Source of the DNA: Cyanobacteria bacterium UBA8803
Lineage (GTDB): Bacteria > Cyanobacteriota > Cyanobacteriia > Cyanobacteriales > Coleofasciculaceae
Length of the DNA: 9,766 bases
NCBI GenBank assembly: GCA_003505715.1
Contig: DNXU01000095.1
Coordinates: forward strand, 2,761-12,526
Reading direction: 5' to 3'
The notes under the pieces were generated by a model. It worked only from the letters and a program-made list of their open reading frames with translations. It was not told the DNA's origin and did not search any database. The position numbers and the translations under genes are program-made. This document shows, piece by piece, positions 1 to 5,292 of the stretch (the first letter of the stretch is position 1; every line of letters begins with the position of its first letter).

Positions 1-1
1 A

Positions 2-1591
2 ACCACCAACAACCAACCACCATCCTCACTTTGGCAAACTGTAGTGACAACTACCCTAGTGGGTACAGAACGGAAATCCCTAACCCTGACCCCCTCAACT
101 GATGAACTGGGAAACCTGCTCTCCCAGCTTAATTATGCTGACCCCGAAGGAGCATTACTTAGTGCAGTTGCGGCAATTTGTCTATATCAAAAAGCAGGAC
201 AGTTACCGATAATAGATAACCAACCACTACCAGAAGCCTGCCAACCTGACGATCAGCTCAGCTGTAATACCAGTGCGGCTCAACACCTGTGGCTGATATT
301 GAGCGAGGAACGGAATAAACTATTGGCGGAATGGTTAGCAGCAGCAGCGGCAACTGGGAAACGCGCCCCAGAGCATTGCTTGCCAGAACTATTAGATTTG
401 GGACGTACCTCTCGCCAACTGCGAACCTTGATTCTGTCGGTTTTGAGCCAGCGAGGACGTTGGTTAGCAGCACAAAATCCAGATTGGGACTACGTCGTGG
501 GGGAAGATATTGAGGAAACCTGGGTAACTGGTAGTTTGGGGGCAAGGCAATTGCTGCTGCAACACCTTCGGCATCAAGATCCCAATGCGGCGCGGGAACG
601 ACTAGTAGAGGTTTGGGAGCAAGAAAAGTCTGATGAGCGATTGGCGTTTCTAGAAACATTTCAGACGGGTTTGAGCATGGACGACGAGCCATTTCTAGAA
701 GCTGCACTTGATGACCGACGCCAGGAGGTGCGACGCCAAGCCGTTCAATTATTATCCCAATTGCCAGAATCGCGCTTGTGCCAGCGTATGGCGGATCGAG
801 TTCGTTTGTCCTTAATCCTAAAGCAAAAGCGGCATCGGCTACATATCGATTTCACTCCAGAAGCAGCGAACGATCAAAGCATGAGCAGAGATGGCATCGA
901 CTTAAAACAGCCTCCCCGCTTGCTAGGGGCAAAAGCTTGGCAAATTTTGCAAATAGTAGCTGCGACACCACTCCAATTCTGGTCTGAAATTCAGGCAGAA
1001 CCAGCCGCTGAGTGGATTCAAGCTGCCAAGCGCAGTGAGTGGGATCGCACGCTGGTCGATGGGTGGGCTGTTGCTGCCCTGCGACAACAAAATCCAGACT
1101 GGGCAGAGGCGTTACTGCCACTCCACGACACGTTTCATGGTTATCTAGTTGCACCAGATAAATTGATTCGGGGATTAATCGGTGTCCTCCCTCCGGAACG
1201 GCGGGAGGCTTTCTTCCTCAAACCCTTGCAGTCTAACAGTAAACCTTTTGATAGCAAACACCCAGCCTTCTCCCTGCTGTGTCATTGCTGCTATCTGTGG
1301 AGTCCTGCACTTACCCGTGCGGCAATTAAGAGCATACAACGCTATCTTACTAATATCGAGAATCCCTATGACTGGGTACTCCGTTCAGCTTTAACAACTT
1401 TTGCTTACTTTATGAACCCTTCTGTAGCACCAGAGCTATCTGCTAGCTTCTCGGCTAGGATACCAGAGAGTATTCAAAGATCCTATTTTTGGGCAGAAGC
1501 GATTGATGAATTTCTGGCGTTATTGAATTTCCGTCACGAAATGCTACAGGAATTATCAGAGCTAGGAACTACTGAACTACTGAATATATAA
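2..1591 (+). CDS. DUF5691-family HEAT-like protein (5' end outside window)
   Basis: A large, mostly helical soluble protein with no signal peptide or membrane segment. The frame is open from base 2. A GTG at 44 could start a 515-residue protein, but it lacks a ribosome-binding site. The 14 codons before it read on smoothly as ..SSLWQTVVTTTLVGTERK. From memory, DUF5691 proteins begin with a W..LV..AL.GT.R motif, so I infer that the true start lies left of the window. In the middle (about bases 670-800) is a HEAT-like helix pair, with an acidic/arginine-rich helix followed by QAVQLLSQLPES. DUF5691 genes are usually found beside MoxR ATPases, often with SWIM zinc-finger, DUF5682 and VWA genes, and the next gene here is such a MoxR. 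A role as scaffold or client-binding partner of the ATPase is inference. The last few codons are made of an octanucleotide tandem repeat. The family call is fairly firm, the function unknown. Confidence 0.75.
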   Translation, partial: TTNNQPPSSLWQTVVTTTLVGTERKSLTLTPSTDELGNLLSQLNYADPEGALLSAVAAICLYQKAGQLPIIDNQPLPEACQPDDQLSCNTSAAQHLWLILSEERNKLLAEWLAAAAATGKRAPEHCLPELLDLGRTSRQLRTLILSVLSQRGRWLAAQNPDWDYVVGEDIEETWVTGSLGARQLLLQHLRHQDPNAARERLVEVWEQEKSDERLAFLETFQTGLSMDDEPFLEAALDDRRQEVRRQAVQLLSQLPESRLCQRMADRVRLSLILKQKRHRLHIDFTPEAANDQSMSRDGIDLKQPPRLLGAKAWQILQIVAATPLQFWSEIQAEPAAEWIQAAKRSEWDRTLVDGWAVAALRQQNPDWAEALLPLHDTFHGYLVAPDKLIRGLIGVLPPERREAFFLKPLQSNSKPFDSKHPAFSLLCHCCYLWSPALTRAAIKSIQRYLTNIENPYDWVLRSALTTFAYFMNPSVAPELSASFSARIPESIQRSYFWAEAIDEFLALLNFRHEMLQELSELGTTELLNI

Positions 1592-1656
1592 ACTACTGAA
1601 CTACTGAACTACTGAATTCCTGAACTTCTGAACTTATCAACTCCTGAATTCCTGAA
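1569..1656 (+). repeat. Octanucleotide tandem array, 11 units
   Basis: Eleven consecutive 8-nt units in perfect register, consensus YTHCTGAA. Five are exactly CTACTGAA; others are TTCCTGAA, CTTCTGAA and CTCCTGAA. The units at 1585-1592 and 1633-1640 are degenerate. The array begins inside the last codons of the DUF5691 gene, supplies its stop codon (TAA at 1589-1591 within a degenerate unit) and fills most of the gap to the MoxR gene. Eight is not a multiple of three, so changes in copy number inside the gene would shift the frame and alter the C-terminus. Confidence 0.9.
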
Positions 1657-1726
1657 CTTGTGTATTCTTTGTTAAATCTTTTATCCTTCCATGTACGTCT
1701 CTGGCAACAACAACAGGTAAACAACG

Positions 1727-2851
1727 ATGGCTCCTGCCCAATCTAAAGCTAAGGCTCCGCAATCGACACCTCAAAACTCTCTGCTGCGGGAATACGCGGA
1801 ACAGCAGTTTGCTGAAGAACTAGAGGTATTGGCGAAGGGCGATCGCACCCAGCGTCCGCCGAACTGGAAACTTTCGCCTCGGACAGTCATGATTTACCTG
1901 ATGGGAGGTAAGCTGGAAAATGGCTTTACCATCTCACCCAAATATATTGGCGATCGCCGCCTGATCGAAATTGCCGTGGCAACACTGGCTACAGACCGGG
2001 CTTTGTTACTGATGGGGGTTCCCGGTACAGCTAAGTCTTGGGTATCGGAACATTTAGCCGCTGCAATTTCCGGCGACTCTACCCTATTAATTCAAGGAAC
2101 AGCAGGCACTAGTGAAGAAGCCATCCGCTACGGTTGGAACTATGCTCGCCTACTGGCAGATGGCCCCTCCATGGCGGCTCTTGTTGCCAGTCCTTTAATG
2201 CGAGCAATGACAAATGGCAAAATTGCCCGTGTAGAAGAATTAACTCGCATCCCCATGGATGTTCAGGATACCCTAATTACCATCCTGTCAGAAAAAACCT
2301 TACCTATTCCGGAACTGGGAGAACAGGTGCAGGCCATCAAAGGATTTAATCTAATTGCCACGGCCAACGATCGCGATAAGGGAGTCAACGATCTTTCCAG
2401 TGCCCTAAAACGCCGCTTCAACACCGTTGTCCTGCCCCTACCCAAAACCGTAGAAGAAGAAGTGGACATTGTGCGGCGTCGGGTCGAAAGTCTGGGTAGG
2501 GCGTTGGAATTGCCCGTCGAGCCTCCTGCCTTAGAAGAAGTCCGCCGCGTGGTTACTATTTTTCGGGAATTGCGTAACGGTGTTACCGAAGATGGCAAAA
2601 CCAAGATTAAATCTCCTAGCAGCACCCTCAGCACTGCTGAAGCGATTTCAGTAGTGAATAGTGGCTTAGCCCTAGCTGCCCATTTCGGGGATGGCTCTTT
2701 GGGGGTTGAAGACCTCGCTGCTGGACTTATTGGCGCCGTGGTAAAAGACCCCGTGCAAGATAAGCTAGTTTGGAAAGAGTATTTGGAGACCGTCATTAAA
2801 GAACGCCAGGGATGGAAAGACCTGTATCACGCTTGCCGAGAAGTAGGATAG
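1727..2851 (+). CDS. MoxR-family AAA+ ATPase
   Basis: A 374-residue cytosolic AAA+ ATPase of the MoxR type. The family uses ATP to remodel or activate partner proteins, often together with VWA-domain proteins. Visible motifs: Walker A GVPGTAKS (97-104); a Walker B region ARVEELTR (167-174), where the usual Asp is Glu170, followed by catalytic Glu171; a helix rich in DVQDTLITILSE (178-189); sensor 1 in ATAND (Asn214); and an arginine pair in ALKRRF (229-230). The helical lid follows from about 240 on. The ATG at 1727 has a weak AGG nine bases upstream. An earlier in-frame ATG at 1691 is closed by a stop before 1727. It follows the DUF5691 gene on the same strand after 135 nt that are mostly tandem repeat, and the FHA gene comes 71 nt later. 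No VWA or DUF5682 partner is present in the window. The family call is firm, the client unknown. Confidence 0.93.
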   Translation: MAPAQSKAKAPQSTPQNSLLREYAEQQFAEELEVLAKGDRTQRPPNWKLSPRTVMIYLMGGKLENGFTISPKYIGDRRLIEIAVATLATDRALLLMGVPGTAKSWVSEHLAAAISGDSTLLIQGTAGTSEEAIRYGWNYARLLADGPSMAALVASPLMRAMTNGKIARVEELTRIPMDVQDTLITILSEKTLPIPELGEQVQAIKGFNLIATANDRDKGVNDLSSALKRRFNTVVLPLPKTVEEEVDIVRRRVESLGRALELPVEPPALEEVRRVVTIFRELRNGVTEDGKTKIKSPSSTLSTAEAISVVNSGLALAAHFGDGSLGVEDLAAGLIGAVVKDPVQDKLVWKEYLETVIKERQGWKDLYHACREVG

Positions 2852-2922
2852 AACAGTTAGGGATAATCCTCAATGCTGCTCGCGTCTATTGCACCTACCG
2901 ATGATTGTTGACAAAACTTGAG

Positions 2923-3375
2923 ATGCTGCCCTTAGAACCCTCTCCAGACTATCAACCCCCCATCAACTCCGTAAGTGACGATGCTTCAGAACCACCGGAG
3001 GGCCATTTATTGATCGTTCAAGATGACCGAGGACGGCATCGGTTCGTTCTGGAGGGTGATATTTATTCCATTGGTAGAGACCGGGATTGTGATATCCGTT
3101 TATTCTCCCAGTTTGTGTCCCGCCACCATGCCACATTAGTGCGCATCCATCAAGAAGATGGTACAGATTCCTATCGGATTGTGGATGGCACCCTCGAAGG
3201 TAAGTTAAGTTCTAACGGTTTGTTGATTAATGGCAAAAAGTTGCACAGCTATGAGCTGCAAAATGAAGAGGAGATTATCTTCGGACCTCAAGTGCGAGCC
3301 ATTTACTACAGAATCCGCCACACTACTGGAGACCTAGAAGAGGGAGAGGGCAAAGAGCTAGGGGAATTGGAATAG
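2923..3375 (+). CDS. FHA-domain protein
   Basis: A small (150-residue) protein made almost entirely of one forkhead-associated domain, which in known cases binds phosphothreonine peptides. After a proline-rich N-terminal tail, the hallmark residues are GR (51-52), S-R-H-H (66-69, in the FVSRHHATL strand-loop), SSNG (96-99) and the second NG (103-104). The domain ends near IYYRI (127-131), before an acidic tail rich in Glu and Gly. The start is uncertain: the ATG at 2923 has no good ribosome-binding site, and in-frame TTG codons at 2905 and 2908 would add up to six residues. It lies 71 nt after the MoxR gene on the same strand, so co-transcription is possible. With no kinase or effector domain, it is probably an adaptor that docks on a phosphorylated partner. 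That partner is not identified in the window. Confidence 0.9.
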   Translation: MLPLEPSPDYQPPINSVSDDASEPPEGHLLIVQDDRGRHRFVLEGDIYSIGRDRDCDIRLFSQFVSRHHATLVRIHQEDGTDSYRIVDGTLEGKLSSNGLLINGKKLHSYELQNEEEIIFGPQVRAIYYRIRHTTGDLEEGEGKELGELE

Positions 3376-3427
3376 GCAATTCAAGAGCTGCATATATAGC
3401 ATTTTATTTGATATATAAACTTATGAT

Positions 3428-3506
3428 GTCCGGCAAATCACCCCTAATAAAACCTGTCGCAGGGCGGGTTTCGACTGCGCTCAACCCTAGGTTTAGCTCA
3501 AGCCCG
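3428..3506 (+). repeat. Interspersed structured repeat, copy 1
   Basis: Bases 3428-3469 match 9725-9766 at 38 of 42 positions in the same orientation. The right limit is unknown because copy 2 is cut by the window edge. I end this copy where its pairing ends. It contains CCTG-TCG-CAGG (3453-3463). It also has CGGGTTT (3465-3471), which can pair with AAGCCCG (3500-3506) with one G-U, and a competing GGGTT/AACCC pair (3466-3470, 3483-3487). The core around TTCGACTGCGCTCAA resembles short palindromic repeats I recall between genes of filamentous cyanobacteria. No coding frame or transposase is present, so a small non-autonomous or REP-like element is most likely. Confidence 0.75.
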
Positions 3507-3562
3507 TTTTAAACAAATGCGATCGCGCTAAGCTTTAGTAAAACCGACCAAGGATAATAAAA

Positions 3563-4111
3563 ATGGTAACTTCTACAGTTCTCTCAAGTCCATCCCAAAC
3601 CATCTCCCTAGAAGACTGGATGGAAAATCCCCCCATTGGTACAGAATGGGTGGATGGGGAATTAATAGAGAAAAATGGCATAACACTGAAGCATAGCCGG
3701 ATTCAATCCAAACTCTCCTCTTACTGGAGAAGTTATAAAGACTCCAGCGGACAAGGGGGAGAAGTTTATACACAAGTGCCTTGCCGCACCAATAAACAAG
3801 GCCGTTCTCCTGATATTGCTTATCTTACCCCTGAACTGGTAGCTCAGTATGGCGATGCGAAAGTTCTGCCCCAAAGTTTTCCTCTGAGTGCTGAAATAGT
3901 TTCACCTACAGATTTAGCTGAAGATGTTATTGCCAAAGCTCAAGAATATTTACAATCTGGTGGTGCAGAAGTCTGGTTAGTATTTCCGGAGAGCCATTTG
4001 ATTATTATTGCCACTCAAAATCAGCGATTAGTCTTTACTTCAGGTGAAGTGGTTAGTACGCAAATTATCTTACCAGGTTTCAGTATAGCGGTTGATGAAT
4101 TATTAGCTTAA
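3563..4111 (+). CDS. Uma2-family (DUF820) putative endonuclease
   Basis: A 182-residue soluble protein of the Uma2/DUF820 family, a PD-(D/E)XK-fold group greatly expanded in cyanobacteria. Family landmarks in order: an N-terminal LEDWMENPP segment, WVDGELIE (29-36, Glu33), KHSRIQ with His44, the SPDIAYL strand with Asp84, AEIVSPTD (110-117, Glu111), KAQEYL (Lys125), and EVWLV (136-140) followed by a strand-rich C-terminus. The residues expected for metal-dependent nuclease activity (Asp84, Glu111, Lys125) are intact, and length is normal. The ATG at 3563 has AAGGA at 3550-3554, eight bases upstream. It sits just after an interspersed repeat and ends 56 nt before a convergent membrane-protein gene. 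The biological target of this family is not established, and many members are scattered singly, as here. It may be a mobile or accessory gene. Confidence 0.92.
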   Translation: MVTSTVLSSPSQTISLEDWMENPPIGTEWVDGELIEKNGITLKHSRIQSKLSSYWRSYKDSSGQGGEVYTQVPCRTNKQGRSPDIAYLTPELVAQYGDAKVLPQSFPLSAEIVSPTDLAEDVIAKAQEYLQSGGAEVWLVFPESHLIIIATQNQRLVFTSGEVVSTQIILPGFSIAVDELLA

Positions 4112-4167
4112 TCAAACGGTACTCTCTAATCACCTTAGCGTTGACCGATGGTGTAAACTTACTACTT

Positions 4168-4605
4168 TCAGCGATAACCTAGGCGCTTAACTAATAGAAT
4201 TATAATTATGATGTAGGTAACTATAGTTGTTATATAACCGATGCCAAATCTGGCGCCTGCTAGATATATAACTACGGTGAATATAACCAAATGAATAAGT
4301 GAAAAAATGGCAATGATAATGCCTATTGTAGGCTTGTTTACCAAAAAAGGTATACACAGCGCACTTAAAACCACAACCCAGTTAGGGATTGCGTATATAC
4401 CCAACAGGAATTTGCCTTGCCAAGCTGTGACTGTAAGTGTTTGATTCGTAAAAACACCAAAAGCCACTCCAAGAAAAGGACGAGGGGTAATAGGTAGAGC
4501 GATATTATTGGGCTCTAAAGGCTGTAATGAAGCCCACGGTAGGAAGGAAGCAAGCAGAACTATTGCACTAGTGAAGATTAAACTAGTTAGCCATGTTAGT
4601 CTCAT
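4168..4605 (-). CDS. Four-helix membrane protein of unknown function
   Basis: A 145-residue integral membrane protein that I do not recognise. Four hydrophobic segments are visible: about 5-26, 71-90, 93-117 and 120-140. A roughly 42-residue loop between the first two contains ALPITPRPFLGVAFGVF. Charges (Arg at residue 2, NKP between helices 2 and 3, KRLGYR at the end) suggest both termini face the cytoplasm and the long loop faces outward. No signal cleavage site, catalytic motif or cofactor motif is visible. The ATG at 4605 lacks a clear ribosome-binding site. The gene lies 121 nt downstream of the MGQYYK protein gene on the same strand, so they could share a transcript. It converges on the Uma2 gene. 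The hydrophobic periodicity supports a real protein; the function is unknown. Confidence 0.68.
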   Translation of the reverse strand: MRLTWLTSLIFTSAIVLLASFLPWASLQPLEPNNIALPITPRPFLGVAFGVFTNQTLTVTAWQGKFLLGIYAIPNWVVVLSALCIPFLVNKPTIGIIIAIFSLIHLVIFTVVIYLAGARFGIGYITTIVTYIIIIILLVKRLGYR

Positions 4606-4660
4606 AAATTAAAGGCTAATACCGAAAGCTAAGCGAGATCCCCGACTTGTCTTATGTAGC

Positions 4661-4715
4661 GGCGACCCGCTGTTTGGGATTAGATGGATGGGTAGATAGA
4701 TTTTATTGGGTCGCC
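4661..4715. repeat. Perfect 8-bp inverted repeat with 39-nt spacer
   Basis: GGCGACCC (4661-4668) and GGGTCGCC (4708-4715) are perfect inverted arms separated by 39 nt. They lie in the 121-nt gap between the two minus-strand genes. The arms do not extend further and no T-run follows, so a terminator is not indicated. It could be a processing or binding site, or a remnant of a repeat. The neighbouring AGATCCCCGACTTGT (4637-4651) resembles an intergenic repeat fragment that I recall from cyanobacteria. Confidence 0.4.
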
Positions 4716-4726
4716 CTTCTTTAGAA

Positions 4727-4951
4727 TCAATCATTGGGATAGTACAAGATGGTACCATAATCACCTATCGCAATGACTTCATCATCTTTATCCCAACTGT
4801 TGTTTTGAATTACAAAATCAAATTTTTCTCGTAGTTTTTCGTTTGAGTAAGTTTCTAAACTTTTTGCCCACGGCAGATTAAAGTTAAACGGAAGAGGAAT
4901 TGTTGATTCTAACTTCTTGGTGGTATTCACAAATTTGTAGTACTGCCCCAT
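4727..4951 (-). CDS. Small protein with MGQYYK start, unknown function
   Basis: A 74-residue soluble protein starting MGQYYKFVN and ending in an acidic, aromatic segment (DEVIAIGDYGTILYYPND). It has no membrane segment, signal peptide or cysteine. The start is unusually well supported: AGGAGG lies eight bases upstream of the ATG, the only perfect Shine-Dalgarno in the window. I recall bacterial proteins of unknown function that begin MGQYYK.VN, and this may be a short or diverged relative, but I cannot name a domain. The nearest downstream gene on the same strand encodes the four-helix membrane protein. No in-frame continuation follows the TGA, so a C-terminal truncation relative to longer relatives is possible but untested. 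Confidence 0.7.
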   Translation of the reverse strand: MGQYYKFVNTTKKLESTIPLPFNFNLPWAKSLETYSNEKLREKFDFVIQNNSWDKDDEVIAIGDYGTILYYPND

Positions 4952-4959
4952 GGTTTCAG

Positions 4960-4965
4960 CCTCCT
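4960..4965 (-). promoter_or_regulatory. Perfect Shine-Dalgarno AGGAGG
   Basis: CCTCCT on the plus strand reads AGGAGG on the minus strand, eight bases before the ATG at 4951. It fixes the start of the 74-residue protein. Most other genes here have weak sites or none, so this gene may be translated relatively strongly. Confidence 0.85.
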
Positions 4966-5080
4966 GTTGTTGTGCTGATAATACTATTTTAGGAGCTAGC
5001 CAGGGTGGCAGCGGATTATAACTGCGTAGGTAGGTGGGTGTTTGTGTAGCTGTGGTTTGAACTGCTTTATTGAGAATGGA

Positions 5081-5111
5081 CAGGATTAAGTATTAATACT
5101 CATTAATCCTG
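5081..5111 (+). promoter_or_regulatory. Inverted repeat A: 9-bp stem, 13-nt loop
   Basis: CAGGATTAA (5081-5089) is perfectly complementary to TTAATCCTG (5103-5111). The loop contains most of the palindrome AGTATTAATACT. It lies about 180 nt upstream of the antiporter start. No T-run follows, so it is not a standard terminator. Its right arm shares 5107-5111 with the left arm of inverted repeat B, so the two cannot form at the same time. Function, if any, is unknown. Confidence 0.55.
5089..5100. promoter_or_regulatory. 12-bp perfect palindrome AGTATTAATACT
   Basis: AGTATTAATACT equals its own reverse complement, which is typical of an operator for a dimeric regulator. It sits mainly in the loop of inverted repeat A. 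It could also be chance in an A/T-rich stretch. No known operator consensus is recognised. Confidence 0.35.
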
Positions 5112-5171
5112 AGGAGTAAGAAAAGTTTTTTATTATATCCCAATCTGGCCACTGAGTACCAGTCCTCAGGA
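5107..5171 (+). promoter_or_regulatory. Inverted repeat B: 9-bp arms, 47-nt spacer
   Basis: TCCTGAGGA (5107-5115) is perfectly complementary to TCCTCAGGA (5163-5171). Each arm is itself a TCCT-N-AGGA near-palindrome. The same sequence can therefore be read as the base of a long hairpin in the antiporter leader RNA, or as two copies of a 9-bp protein-binding site 56 bp apart. The right arm extends to GTCCTCAGGAC (5162-5172). Confidence 0.5.
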
Positions 5172-5224
5172 CACTGCCTCTCATATTGAAGAATTGTCTA
5201 AGAACAAACCATGTCGGGAACTTC

Positions 5225-5251
5225 TTGAATTGTTCATAAACTTTGTATCCT
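5225..5251 (+). promoter_or_regulatory. Weak promoter candidate for the antiporter gene
   Basis: TTGAAT (5225-5230) and TATCCT (5246-5251) are separated by 15 nt, 42 nt before the GTG start. Both boxes are imperfect and the spacing is short. TATAGA at 5258-5263 is an alternative -10 box but lacks a matching -35. If either is used, the inverted repeats at 5081-5171 would lie upstream of transcription and act as DNA sites rather than RNA structures. Confidence 0.22.
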
Positions 5252-5292
5252 AAGAGATATAGACTTTAATAATTTTTAAAATAAGCAAACTA

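Larger units (their letters stand above)
4952..5292. other. 341-nt gene-free region between divergent genes
   Basis: This gap separates the minus-strand MGQYYK gene from the plus-strand antiporter gene, so it should hold promoters for both. No coding frame stands out in either direction. The left part (about 5000-5060) is G/T-rich on the plus strand. The middle holds two overlapping inverted repeats and a 12-bp palindrome, and the last 80 nt are A/T-rich as expected of a promoter. I compared it from memory with the c-di-AMP (ydaO) riboswitch, a plausible control for a K+ transporter, and did not find its conserved segments. Confidence 0.6.

Noticed and set aside
3..44. Open frame ending in TAG at 42-44, overlapping GTG 44, as the tail of an upstream gene
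   Set aside because: Only 13 codons are visible, and the competing frame carries the conserved start of the DUF5691 protein.
258..707. 150-codon minus-strand frame opposite the DUF5691 gene
   Set aside because: It lies antisense to a well-supported gene, its composition is typical of a shadow frame, and it has no recognisable motif.
2263..2796. 177-codon minus-strand frame opposite the MoxR gene
   Set aside because: It is Ser/Arg/Thr-rich low-complexity sequence antisense to a conserved ATPase, so an artefact of codon bias.
2845..2870. AGGAT/ATCCT pair after the MoxR gene as a terminator
   Set aside because: The stem is short and there is no T-run; the FHA gene follows closely on the same strand.
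2908..2913. TTGACA as a -35 box for the FHA gene
   Set aside because: It lies only about 10 nt before the ATG and overlaps possible start codons, with no -10 box at the right distance.
4112..4167. Bidirectional terminator between the Uma2 and membrane-protein genes
   Set aside because: Only a 4-bp CACC/GGTG pair with a long loop is visible, too weak to support.
4615..4740. Minus-strand ATG frame of 41 codons (MIDSKEGRPNK..) overlapping the end of the 74-residue gene
   Set aside because: It reads through an inverted repeat and a repeat-like fragment, has no ribosome-binding site and no recognisable domain.
5000..5172. c-di-AMP (ydaO) riboswitch upstream of the antiporter
   Set aside because: The conserved purine-rich segments and stem order of that riboswitch are not visible here.
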